Assembly: GCA_003550305.1 (NCBI GenBank)
Contig: QKYT01000724.1
Coordinates: forward strand, 1 to 14,420
Source of the DNA: Glomus cerebriforme
Lineage: Eukaryota; Glomeromycota; Glomeromycetes; Glomerales; Glomeraceae
Direction: 5' to 3'
DNA: 14,420 nucleotides
This document shows, piece after piece, positions 1 through 9,892 of the stretch; position 1 is the stretch's first letter; every line of letters starts with the position of its first letter. The notes below the pieces were generated by a model, which saw only the letters and a program-made list of their open reading frames with translations, ran no database searches and was not told where the DNA came from. A program made the position numbers and the translations under genes.

Positions 1-98
1 AGCGGTTCGAATGGAGCCGCTTTGAGTCGGTTCACTCTGGAGCCGGTTTAACCGCTTTATAGAACGAAACTGAACCGAATGAACCGTCCCCATCCCTA
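1..98. mobile_element. Probable terminal segment of a hAT-like DNA transposon (cut by window start)
   Basis: The first 98 bases are much richer in G and C than what follows and carry repeated CGGTT/AACCG motifs in both orientations (for example GCGGTTCGAA, GAGTCGGTTC, GAACCGAATGAACCG). The block ends in GAACCGTCCCCATCCCTA; its reverse complement begins TAGGGATGGGGACGGTTC, a form typical of hAT element ends (family knowledge, not searched). If the end is at 98, the 8-bp target duplication would be GTAACCCG at 99-106, but the other end lies outside the window and cannot be compared. It could also be another subterminal-repeat element. Confidence 0.4.
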
Positions 99-1332
99 GT
101 AACCCGTGGGTACTGGNAGAAAATTACTGGCTAGTTTAAACTTAAATTTAGGCTTACATTCTAATCATCCAAAATTTAACATAACAACCCACCCTAAGCA
201 GTGGTTGTTTAAATAACTTTTTAAAAGTCTAACCGATTTTGGAATAGTATAAATTAAACCAATAATTTATTGTTTTATATGATTACTAATCAATAAATTT
301 GAAAAGTTATTGTTTTATTACACAATAGTTTCTTTTTGATTTATCTATAGATTGATCAGTAGATACAGAAAGTGGCGTTATAATTTTTTAACAAATTTGA
401 TTTTCCTTTTCTTTGTTTATTTAAAAAAAATTTATTTGGCGCCACTTTTTTAAACTATCTAATAAATATCATAAAAAAATAGATAACAATCAAAGAAATT
501 ATGCTTGTGCAGTACTATATTTTCTTGGTACAGTATATCTGTTATACTAAAATAATTTCTATATACCAGATTCTTAATTTTTTTTTAATTTAATAAATAA
601 AATAATAAATTAAAATAAATTTGATGTGCATTTATTAAAAAATAAAATGTAGGTTTTTTTTTTTAAAAAAAAGTGTACTTATTTTTTTTTGATATATTAT
701 GTTACTTTATATTAACTATCCATTAAATTATCCAGCTGATCCATTTTTGCAAAAATTAATAAAATGTGTTGTTTTCAATTATAATTTAATTCTTTTAAAA
801 ATATAATTTGATTTTTTTTTTAAAAAAAAAATAAATTTTAAATTATTTTTAATTATCCAAAAAATATTAATTTACAAATTACCCATTAAATTATCCAGCC
901 AATCAATAAAAAAAATTAACCAATTATTTTCTATTAACTTTGCAATAGAATGTACCGATAATTCATGATTTTTTTCTCACATTTTTTTATGATCATATAA
1001 TTTTTTATAATCTAAAATATCCTGATTAAAAGTATCATAATTATTAATTTTTTTTTATTTTTTTTTTATGCATTTTTTGAGTTTTTAACTAAAAATATTA
1101 TGATTGAAATTATTTAACAATAATAAATAATAGTAAATAAACAATTTAAAAAAGAATTACAATAATAAACAAACAATGTTTTAAAAAATTAACAATAAGA
1201 AATAAACAATTATTTAAAAACAACTCATATAAATAAGATTGCTTTATTTTAATAAAACATTAAAAAATATTTTTGGTTTTTTTTTATTACAAAATGCCTT
1301 CTTAAATCAGTATTTTGTGTCAAATAAAATCA
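99..1332. other. AT-rich intergenic stretch with minor repeats, no gene seen
   Basis: No coding stretch is convincing here. It holds a small inverted repeat (AAAGTGGCG at 369-377 against CGCCACTTT at 440-448), a 17-nt direct repeat (CCATTAAATTATCCAGC at 720-736 and 883-899), and two T-run/A-run junctions (T11A8 at 654-672 and T10A10 at 812-831). A single N lies at 117, within 20 bases of the transposon end. Confidence 0.6.
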
Positions 1333-1840
1333 AAAGGATTAAGTGGAGGATTTGTTAATGGTCTAGCAAGTTACATGATTGAACCAGGAAAATCCAAAAC
1401 CTTTCATTAAAGATTTTACAAAAAAATAAGTATCTTTATTTTTATATGATTTAAAGGTTGCAGATTATGCAATGTTATGTGAAAAATGTGTTTTTAATTG
1501 TGTAATTATGTATGTAAGTATTGTATATAAATATTTTGTTTCTGTAAATTTTTTATTAAAAAAAAAAAAATGAAATTTATTATTTACAGATATTAGTTTC
1601 TGCAGCCTTTAATATAATACTTCCTGAAACTGGTTTACTTCAAACTGAACCTTTTGTTGGATAAATATATGAAACAATTGAACAGTATGAAAATGATTTC
1701 AAGTTTGGTGTCAGGCATTAACATTGCCTGTATGTTGCAATTAGCCATGCCAAAACATTAGACACTTTGACTTAACTGCTCTGGATCGTGATTCAATAAA
1801 AACAAATGAAGAAGTTATAATCGAATATAGGCAATAGTCT
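1333..1840 (+). pseudogene. Unrecognised broken spliced gene remnant
   Basis: Three segments read like protein. The first (1333-1410) contains GLSGGFVNGLASYMIEPGKS and then a stop. The second (1454-1513) contains ADYAMLCEKCVFNCVIMY and ends at a good donor, GTAAGT at 1514. The third starts after the acceptor TTTACAG ending at 1589 and reads ILVSAAFNIILPETGLLQTE in phase 0. The implied intron is 76 nt, like the introns of the BTB genes. The third segment meets a stop at 1662, continues in frame as IYETIEQYENDFKFGVRH to another stop, and a shifted frame near 1760-1839 reads FDLTALDRDSIKTNEE. Two in-frame stops and a frameshift argue for decay. I do not recognise the family. Confidence 0.4.
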
Positions 1841-2784
1841 AATATCTTCTTTTGGGTTTTAATACTCCACAAATATTTTATTTAAAATATTAAATTCTAA
1901 TTATAATAAAACTTACTATTTAATATATAATCATTTAAAAATTTATTAACATTTAAATTAAATTTAATTATATAATTATTATGTTTAATACTAAAAAATA
2001 AACCTATTTAGAGTTCCCTGTTATGTTCAAAGTTAACTTGTTTACATAACAAGTCATGATGATGTTACTTGTAAAAAAAACTTCAACTTTTAATAAACAA
2101 AAAATTGTATATATAATAATTGATTTTTTAACTAATGGATAGAGAAAATTATTTAAATAATTGATTATTTTAAAAATAGCAAATGTCATACTGAACTTTT
2201 TCATTTAATAATGTTCTAAGTAAAATTGATTACTTACAATCAAAAAATATTTTTTTATTATTATTATTATATGATGCGAGATGATAAAAAGAACATGTTG
2301 AATATACTTCTATTTTAAATCAGGAAAATCTTTTCTTTGAACCTCGAAATTTAATTGAAAATGTATATCCTATCAGAATAAACAAAAAAAAATCTAATTA
2401 ATATATTTTTCAAATTTTTATCATTGTATGTAATCATTCTAATCAAAGAAAGTGATTATTATTTCATGTTATTACAAACTATTTTATTTACTAATAGCTT
2501 TTAATAGGCATGTCTGATACAATGATATTATTTATTTTGGTTTATTAGAAAAGTATAAAGCTAAAGGAATGGTGATATAACCTTTTCTATTTTGCTCATT
2601 GACATTCATCAAATCAGGAATATTATCTGAATTTAAATGTTTAATCTGTAGTCAATTTATATACATTTAGATTACAAATTTCACGATTTTATATTATATG
2701 AATAATAAAACCCTTTTCCAATGAACAAATTTATATAAATTTTCACCGGTATATCTCAATTCTTATTGCACTTTTGCATGAAAA
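1841..2784. other. AT-rich intergenic stretch with one possible exon remnant
   Basis: Mostly low-complexity AT sequence. The one protein-like stretch is on the plus strand at 2291-2401, 36 codons then TAA, containing YTSILNQENLFFEPRNLIEN. It has no visible start and no recognised family, and may be the 3' end of the same dead gene as the remnant at 1333-1840. Nothing else in the stretch is supportable. Confidence 0.4.
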
Positions 2785-2944
2785 GAATATTTATTGCTTA
2801 TCTTTTTTGGAATTTTAATTTGTTGACTATCAGACGAGGTGTAGGTAAAAACTTTAATTGGCGTAATATACTGTATAATATTGGATGATTAATTGAACAT
2901 CCAAACATATTAGATTAAGATTTGCAATTAAATGATGTAAGTAT

Positions 2945-3206
2945 AAACCAAAATTTGAAGATAAAATCGATGAATACTTCCAAAAAATCAAGACGGAAAT
3001 AATGCTGATGGTGATATAACAAAAAAAAAAAAAAATTTTTTCACACAATTTTAGTCTCAAAATAATGCTGGCCAGAATTACTGAAAATGATCTGCAACAA
3101 TCTATTGCAAATTGGGAAATTTTTTGATATATAAGGTTCAGACGAATTAGGATCGGCGAATTCCTTCTTTTCTTCTTTTATTCTTTCATTTATTTATTTA
3201 TATATA
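2945..3206 (+). promoter_or_regulatory. Upstream/promoter region of BTB-TLDc copy 1
   Basis: About 240 bases before the start codon are shared with the region before copy 2 despite AT-rich divergence elsewhere. The best conserved part is 3072-3156: CCAGAATTACTGAAA, then GATCTGCAACA, then a TATA-like GATATATAAGG at 3126-3136, then TTCAGACGAATTAGGATCGG at 3137-3156. A pyrimidine-rich run (3160-3195) leads into ATG at 3207. An A15T6 run at 3021-3041 sits inside it. The placement of TATA-like box, conserved block and pyrimidine run suggests a core promoter; the transcription start is not known. Confidence 0.5.
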
Positions 3207-4704
3207 ATGGAAGATAATAAATTTTTACCAAAATTATCACAAAATTTACTTGAAATTTTGGATGATGATGAATATTATGATATTACAATTGAAGTTGGAA
3301 ATGATCCTTATGCAAAAGTATTTCGTGCGCACATGGTTATTTTAAATTATCGTTCTCCTTATTTGCGAAGAATTTTGTCAACTAATAAAAAGAAAAATGA
3401 TGGAACTTTGTCACATATTAAATTACCAAATATTTTACCTGATATTTTTCAAATAATTTTAAGGTAAGAAAGAATTATTTAATTTAATTTAAATCATGAA
3501 TTTATTTTTAATTTCACAATGTTTTATTTATAGATATATTTATGGCGGAAAACTTTCTTTGACAGAATATGATCCTTTAGATATCATTAAAATCTTAGTT
3601 GCTGCCAGTGAATTAAGTCTTCAGGAATTAATTCCCTATTTACAATTATTTTTGATTAATTATAAAACTAACTGGTTGGAACAAAATTTTAACTTGATAT
3701 GTCAAACGAGCTTTGAAAATGATTCTTTCTTGGAATTTCAAAAATTTTGTACAGATTTAATGTCCAAACAACCAGGAAAAATTTTTAATTCACCTGATTT
3801 TACTTCAATTTCAGAAAAAACTTTGATCACTCTAATNCAACAAGATAATCTTCAAATGAGTGAAGTTCAANTTTGGGANNATNTACTTAAATGGGGTATT
3901 GCTCAAAATCCTGAAATTTCCTCAAATCCTTCAAGTTACTCAAAAGATGATTTTAATTCCTTAAAGAATACTTTGCAGAAGTGTATTCCTTTAATTAAAT
4001 TTATTAAATTTACTTCTAAAGAATTTTTGGATAAAGTATTACCTTACAAGAAAATTTTACCAAAAGAATTATATAAAAATTTATTAAGCATTTTTTTGGA
4101 TCATGATTATAATCCGAGTAAAAAGTCAGAATTACAGGTAATCAAAGAAATTGATCCTATAAAGAGATTAGATTCAAAAATTATTACAATTCAACATACT
4201 GAATTAATCTCAAAGTGGATTGATAAATTAGAGATTACAGATAAGATAAAAAATTTATATGAATTCAAATTAATCTTTCGTGGATCTGAAACTCCTAATG
4301 GATTTACACCCAAAAAATTTCATGAAATTTGTGATAATCAATCTCGTACTGTAACAATTATTAAAGTGAAAAATAGTAATGAAATTCTTGGAGGATATAA
4401 TCCGATTGAATGGAACTTTGTTGGTAGTTTTGGAATTACTAAAGATAGTTTTATATTTTCTTTTAAGAGTAATGATAACATTGAAAATTATATTTTGAGT
4501 CGAGTAAAAAATGAACATCATGCCATAAATTATAGTTCTTATCGTGGTCCATCATTTGGTGCTGGGGACCTTAAAATATATAGATATCCTGAAAATTGTG
4601 ACTATGATGATAATAATTGTAAAAAATACTCTTATGAAGAGCCGATCAGAGAAACTGAAAACAAATTTTCTATAGAAGATTATGAAATATTTCAAATTTG
4701 TTAA
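3207..4704 (+). CDS. BTB-BACK-TLDc domain protein, copy 1
   Basis: Two exons, 3207-3463 and 3534-4704, with a 70-nt phase-2 intron (GTAAGAAAG...TTTATAG); splicing joins IILR to YIYGG, as expected across a BTB domain. The product is 475 residues. BTB lies at about 10-123 (YDITIEVG, FRAHMVILNYRSPYLRRIL, YIYGGKLSL), BACK at about 125-262 (LKWGI, IPLIKFIKFTSKEFLDKVLPYK), and TLDc at about 300-475 (FKLIFRGS near 331-337, FTPKKFHEICD, EILGGYNP, DSFIFSF, GPSFGAGDL, FSIEDYEIFQI at the C terminus). BTB/BACK proteins often dimerise and link substrates to Cullin-3 ligases; the TLDc role here is not assigned. No signal peptide or membrane segment is seen. Five Ns (3837, 3871, 3879, 3880, 3883) leave residues 187, 199 and 201-203 uncertain. 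A candidate AATAAA lies at 4728. Confidence 0.9.
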
Positions 4705-5032
4705 ATTTTGATAAGTATTCGCTTAGAAATAAATTTAATGATAAAAATGTTATTTTTAAATTAAGAAGAATATTGTAAGGTCACAACATTAATAAGAAAA
4801 AATAAATGTTGTAGAATTTTTTTCAACCCTGAAGAAATTGAAGAAATTATAAGTAGCAATTTCATTTGAGCTAATTAGGATCTATTTTACTGTATATCGA
4901 TATAATAAAATAAAAAAATAGTTCATAACGATATTTTAGATAACATATAGGATTTGATCTATAATCTATATATCTATCTATCTATCTAATTAAAAAAAAA
5001 GTCTTTAAATTGTGCGGATCTGTGCCTGATCT

Positions 5033-5110
5033 ATACTTAAAAGTTAAGATCTTTTGATTGGCAAATTTATGTTCATACTTAAAAGTTAAGACCTTTTGAT
5101 CAGCAAATTT
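5033..5110. repeat. Two tandem copies of a 36-nt repeat, period 42
   Basis: 5033-5068 and 5075-5110 both begin ATACTTAAAAGTTAAGA and end GCAAATTT; they differ at three positions (33 of 36 match). The 6 bases between are ATGTTC. No function is apparent. Confidence 0.85.
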
Positions 5111-5287
5111 TCGGTAATTCTAATACTAATTAGTAGTAGATAATTATAACATTTCATATAAATTATATAAATTTATTACACCTATTTTCTTCTAAACTCA
5201 TCATAATAATAGTAAAATCTAGGCCTATTACATAGAAAATATAAACATGCTATTGTTATTCTCATAACTTGATAGGCAAGTCCTATT

Positions 5288-5306
5288 CCCGGCGCAGCGC
5301 GACGGG
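5288..5306. repeat. Isolated GC-rich hairpin with 3-nt loop
   Basis: CCCGGCGCAGCGCGACGGG folds as CCCG/CGGG and CGC/GCG arms with one G-A mismatch and an AGC loop: seven G-C pairs in a region that is otherwise strongly AT-rich. CTAGGC at 5220 and GCCTAG at 5311 flank it in inverted orientation, so it may sit in a small element of about 100 bp. An N follows at 5333. Confidence 0.6.
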
Positions 5307-5662
5307 TTACGCCTAGTGAATCTTTAAAAAAANTTATAATATTATAAAATTTCATTAATGAATTTCCAATTTAAACCGTATATCTTCTATTTTTTTAAAA
5401 AAAAATTTACAAGCACTTTTAAATGTAATTAAAAGCATAGAGATATAAAAAAAAAAAAAAAAAGAAAAAATAAATAAAACGACGAATCATACCAAATAAA
5501 TAAAAGGAACTATATTGAACCTGTTAAATTGATGGATTCAAAAAGACATACTGTACGTGTGGCCTGATGTAATATAAATTGTTTCTCATTATAAATGTTA
5601 TTTATGCCGTAAAGTATTACGACTTTATAATTATAAGAATATTAAAAATTTTAATTATTGTG

Positions 5663-5871
5663 CCAAAATTGAAAATCTTTAAAACAAATCGGAAGTTCCA
5701 AAAATAGAAACGGAAATAATTCTGGGTGCATGATATAACTGTTATTTCCTGATATGCCGATGGCCCGAATTACCGAAATACGATCTGCAACAGCATTTCC
5801 AATTGGTTATTTAAGGTTCACACAAATTAGGATCGGTAAAATTCTTTCGCTCTATTTAATCTTTTTATATA
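5663..5871 (+). promoter_or_regulatory. Upstream/promoter region of BTB-TLDc copy 2
   Basis: This is the diverged counterpart of the region before copy 1. The shared elements keep their order: ACGGAAATAAT (5710-5720), CCCGAATTACCGAAA (from 5764), GATCTGCAACA, then TTATTTAAGGTTCA and CAAATTAGGATCGG ending at 5836, a pyrimidine-rich stretch, and ATG at 5872. The A15T6 run of copies 1 and 3 is absent. Conservation here against diverged surroundings points to function. Confidence 0.5.
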
Positions 5872-7389
5872 ATGACTGATAATAAATTTTTGTCAAAATT
5901 GTCACAAAATTTACTCGAGATTTTGGAGGATGATGAATATTATGATATTACAATTGAAGTTGGAAATGATCCTTATGCAAAAGTATTTCGTGCGCACATG
6001 GTTGTTTTAAATTATCGTTCTCCTTATTTTCGAAGAATTTTGTCAACTAATAAAAAGAAAAGTGATGGAATTTTATCACATATTAAATTATCAAATATTT
6101 TACCTGATATTTTTCAAATAATTTTAAGGTAAGAAACGAAATTCGAAACTTTTTTATTTTATTTTTTTTTTTTAACTTATGAATTTATTTTTAATTCCAC
6201 AATTTTCATTTATAGATATATTTATGGCGGAAAACTTGCTTTGACAGAATATGATCCTTTAGATATCATTAAAATCTTAGTTGCTGCCAGTGAATTAAGT
6301 CTTCAGGAATTAATTCCCTATTTACAATTATTTTTGATTAATAATAAAACTAACTGGTTGGAACAAAATTTTAACTTGATATGTCAAACGAGCTTTGAAA
6401 ATGATTCTTTCTTGGAATTTCAAAAATTTTGTACAGATTTAATGTCCAAACAACCAGGAAAAATTTTTAATTCNCCTGATTTTACTTCAATTTCAGAAAA
6501 AACTTTGATCACTCTAATNCAACAAGATAATCTTCAAATGAGTGAAGTTCAAATTTGGGAGCATTTACTTAAATGGGGTATTGCTCAAAATCCTGAAATT
6601 TCTTCAGAACCTTCAAATTACTCAAAAGATGATTTTAATTCCTTAAAGAATAGTTTACAGAATTGCATTCCTTTAGTTAAATTTATTAAATTTACTTCTA
6701 AAGAATTTTTGGATAAAGTATTACCTTACAAGAAAGTTTTACCAAAAGGATTATATAAAAATTTATTAAGCATTTTTTTGGATCATGACCATAATCCGAG
6801 TATAAAGTCAGAATCACACGTAATCAAACAAATTGGTCCTATTAAAAGAATAGATTCAAAAATTATTACGATTCAACATACTGAATTAATCTCAAAGTGG
6901 ATTGATAAATTAGAGATTACAGATAAGATAAAAAATTCATATGAATTCAAATTAATCTTTCGTGGATCTGGATCTCCTAATGGATTTACACCCAAAAAAT
7001 TTCATGAAATTTGTGATAATCAATCTCGTACTGTAACAATTATTAAAGTAAAAAATAGTAATGAAATTCTTGGAGGATATAATCCGCTTGTATGGAAATC
7101 TGAAATAAGTTATGGCATCACTAAAGATAGTTTTATATTCTCTTTTAAGAATAATAATAGCATTGAAAATTATATTTTGAGTCGAGTAAAAAATGAAATG
7201 ACTGCCATAAATTATAGTCCTCTTCGCGGTCCATCATTTGGTGCTGGGGATCTTAAAGTATATAGATACTCCGGAAATTATGATTATAATAATAATTGTA
7301 AAAGATCCTCTTATGAAAAGTCGATCAGAAAAACTGAAGATGAATTTTCTATTGAAGAATATGAAATATTTCAGATCTTTTTAATTTGA
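5872..7389 (+). CDS. BTB-BACK-TLDc domain protein, copy 2
   Basis: Exons 5872-6128 and 6216-7389 with an 87-nt phase-2 intron at the same position as in copy 1; the extra length is mostly a T-rich insertion. The product is 476 residues with the same order: BTB (about 10-123), BACK (about 125-262), TLDc (about 300-476). It differs from copy 1 at eight residues in the first 85 (T2, S8, E19, V45, F53, S64, I67, S74), at A94, N129, E217 and N220, and at the C terminus, which reads EIFQIFLI. The TLDc core (FTPKKFHEICDNQSRTVTII, GGYNP, GPSFGAGDL) is unchanged. Ns at 6474 and 6519 affect one silent third position and residue 187. A candidate AATAAA lies at 7406. Predicted adaptor function is as for copy 1. 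Confidence 0.9.
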
Positions 7390-7776
7390 TAAATAGTTGC
7401 TTAGAAATAAATTTTTATTTTAAGTTAGAAAGAGGTCATAACGTTAATAGGTAAAGTAATTGTTGTAGAAATTTTTTTCAATTCTGAAAAAAATATAAGC
7501 AAAAAAATATGAATTAGAATCCCTTTGAGATCAAAAACTTTAGAGCGTAAATTTAATTCTGGGTAATATAAATTACATTTTGGGACTAAAGAAATTCTAT
7601 TTATATTGAAATTATTGTGATTCATTTTATATAATAAAAAGAAGTATAGCAATTTAAAATTAACCTTTTTAACTTTAAATCTTTAATATTAATAATGATT
7701 TCGAATTGAACATCATTTATATAACATTTTTCGGCTTTTTTTTTTAAAAAAAAAAAGAAAAAAAAAATTAAAATAT

Positions 7777-7952
7777 GGGTATGTTATAGCCCAAATTCTA
7801 TTATGTCCTAAATCAAAACCTTATATCCGAAATTTGATCATATCCTAAACTAACCCAGTCTTAGATGGTAGTTTGAGACGTTAAATTTAAAATTTACTAG
7901 TTTGGTTAAATTTTGGACATAGGATTGTCCTACTATTAATTTGGGATATCCC
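7777..7952. repeat. Imperfect foldback (MITE-like) element downstream of copy 2
   Basis: The left arm, 7777-7808, reads GGGTATGTTATAGCCCAAATT then CTATTATGTCC. The right arm, 7915-7952, reads GGACATAGGATTGTCC then AATTTGGGATATCCC, whose reverse complement matches the left arm with mismatches and small gaps. The 106-nt middle has no coding sequence. An AT-rich T10A11 junction (7736-7756) precedes it. A second copy is at 10280-10455. It could be a small non-autonomous transposon; target duplications are not clear. Confidence 0.45.
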
Positions 7953-7968
7953 AAGTTGGATTTGGTAN

Positions 7969-8845
7969 GAATATTTATTGCTTATCTTTTTTGGAATTTT
8001 AATTTGTTGACTATCAGACGAGGTGTAGGTAAAAACTTTAATTGGCGTAATATACTGTATAATATTGGATGATTAATTGAACATCCAAACATATTAGATT
8101 AAGATTTGCAATTAAATGATGTAAGTATAAACCAAAATTTGAAGATAAAATCGATGAATACTTCCAAAAAATCAAGACGGAAATAATGCTGATGGTGATA
8201 TAACAAAAAAAAAAAAAAAATTTTTTCACACAATTTTAGTCTCAAAATAATGCTGGCCAGAATTACTGAAAATGATCTGCAACAATCTATTGCAAATTGG
8301 GAAATTTTTTGATATATAAGGTTCAGACGAATTAGGATCGGCGAATTCCTTCTTTTCTTCTTTTATTCTTTCATTTATTTATTTATATATAATGGAAGAT
8401 AATAAATTTTTACCAAAATTATCACAAAATTTACTTGAAATTTTGGATGATGATGAATATTATGATATTACAATTGAAGTTGGAAATGATCCTTATGCAA
8501 AAGTATTTCGTGCGCACATGGTTATTTTAAATTATCGTTCTCCTTATTTGCGAAGAATTTTGTCAACTAATAAAAAGAAAAATGATGGAACTTTGTCACA
8601 TATTAAATTACCAAATATTTTACCTGATATTTTTCAAATAATTTTAAGGTAAGAAAGAATTATTTAATTTAATTTAAATCATGAATTTATTTTTAATTTC
8701 ACAATGTTTTATTTATAGATATATTTATGGCGGAAAACTTTCTTTGACAGAATATGATCCTTTAGATATCATTAAAATCTTAGTTGCTGCCAGTGAATTA
8801 AGTCTTCAGGAATTAATTCCCTATTTACAATTATTTTTGATTAAT
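7969..8845. repeat. Duplicate of 2785-3660 (upstream and 5' part of copy 1)
   Basis: From 7969 to 8845 the sequence matches 2785-3660 with one visible change: the A run before TTTTTT is 16 instead of 15 bases, which shifts the offset from 5184 to 5185. It starts immediately after a single N at 7968. The last site that clearly marks copy-1 origin is T at 8741 (T at 3556 in copy 1, G at 6238 in copy 2). Confidence 0.9.
8130..8391 (+). promoter_or_regulatory. Upstream/promoter region of BTB-TLDc copy 3
   Basis: This is the copy-1 promoter block apart from one extra A in the A run. The conserved part is at 8257-8341, with the TATA-like GATATATAAGG at 8311-8321 and AATTAGGATCGG ending at 8341. 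If copy 3 is real it should be controlled like copy 1, not copy 2. Confidence 0.45.
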
Positions 8846-9892
8846 NATAAAACTAACTGGTTGGAACAAAATTTTAACTTGATATGTCAAACGAGCTTTG
8901 AAAATGATTCTTTCTTGGAATTTCAAAAATTTTGTACAGATTTAATGTCCAAACAACCAGGAAAAATTTTTAATTCNCCTGATTTTACTTCAATTTCAGA
9001 AAAAACTTTGATCACTCTAATNCAACAAGATAATCTTCAAATGAGTGAAGTTCAAATTTGGGAGCATTTACTTAAATGGGGTATTGCTCAAAATCCTGAA
9101 ATTTCTTCAGAACCTTCAAATTACTCAAAAGATGATTTTAATTCCTTAAAGAATAGTTTACAGAATTGCATTCCTTTAGTTAAATTTATTAAATTTACTT
9201 CTAAAGAATTTTTGGATAAAGTATTACCTTACAAGAAAGTTTTACCAAAAGGATTATATAAAAATTTATTAAGCATTTTTTTGGATCATGACCATAATCC
9301 GAGTATAAAGTCAGAATCACACGTAATCAAACAAATTGGTCCTATTAAAAGAATAGATTCAAAAATTATTACGATTCAACATACTGAATTAATCTCAAAG
9401 TGGATTGATAAATTAGAGATTACAGATAAGATAAAAAATTCATATGAATTCAAATTAATCTTTCGTGGATCTGGATCTCCTAATGGATTTACACCCAAAA
9501 AATTTCATGAAATTTGTGATAATCAATCTCGTACTGTAACAATTATTAAAGTAAAAAATAGTAATGAAATTCTTGGAGGATATAATCCGCTTGTATGGAA
9601 ATCTGAAATAAGTTATGGCATCACTAAAGATAGTTTTATATTCTCTTTTAAGAATAATAATAGCATTGAAAATTATATTTTGAGTCGAGTAAAAAATGAA
9701 ATGACTGCCATAAATTATAGTCCTCTTCGCGGTCCATCATTTGGTGCTGGGGATCTTAAAGTATATAGATACTCCGGAAATTATGATTATAATAATAATT
9801 GTAAAAGATCCTCTTATGAAAAGTCGATCAGAAAAACTGAAGATGAATTTTCTATTGAAGAATATGAAATATTTCAGATCTTTTTAATTTGA
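8392..9892 (+). CDS. BTB-BACK-TLDc domain protein, copy 3 (mosaic of copies 1 and 2)
   Basis: Exons 8392-8648 and 8719-9892 with the 70-nt copy-1 intron, giving a 476-residue product with BTB, BACK and TLDc domains in the usual order. Residues 1-94 equal copy 1 (E2, P8, D19, I45, L53, N64, T67, P74, S94). From residue 217 (E217, N220) to the C terminus EIFQIFLI they equal copy 2. The switch lies between 8741 and 9106. Residue 129 is undetermined because of an N at 8846, exactly where copy 1 has Tyr and copy 2 has Asn; further Ns at 8977 and 9022 match those in copy 2. The reading frame is open, so the mosaic would be functional if it exists, but it may be an assembly product. Confidence 0.7.

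Larger units (their letters stand above)
4870..5660. other. Intergenic stretch between copies 1 and 2, with short repeats
   Basis: Homology with the 3' flank of copy 2 ends near 4875. The stretch then holds a TATC tetranucleotide run (about 4970-4987), a 36-nt direct repeat, an isolated GC-rich hairpin, a T7A9 junction (5390-5405) and a long A run near 5449-5463 interrupted by G. No coding sequence is seen on either strand. Confidence 0.6.

Noticed and set aside
2004..2204. Minus-strand 66-codon open frame
   Set aside because: Low-complexity AT-rich sequence with I, N, K, L and F bias and no recognisable domain.
2854..3060. Minus-strand open frame of 68 codons, and its near twin of 63 codons at 8038-8229
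   Set aside because: They lie in the promoter regions of copies 1 and 3 and depend on the A-run. The one-base run difference changes the N terminus, and no family resemblance is seen.
3496..3533. In-frame ATG just before exon 2 of copies 1 and 3 (3496 and 8681), which would give a 402-403 residue protein without the BTB N terminus
   Set aside because: These bases are the end of a well-formed intron. Copy 2 has no equivalent ATG in frame, and splicing restores a continuous BTB domain in all copies.
4270..4521. Minus-strand 83-codon open frame
   Set aside because: It lies antisense inside the TLDc coding region of copy 1 and is a shadow of it.
5280..5333. tRNA gene in the GC-rich patch
   Set aside because: No cloverleaf, no T-loop GGTTCGA-type motif and no anticodon arm could be arranged; only a single short hairpin fits.
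7425..7652. Minus-strand 75-codon open frame, repeated identically at 9928-10155
   Set aside because: The identity is explained by duplication of the copy-2 3' flank. The composition is that of AT-rich noncoding DNA.
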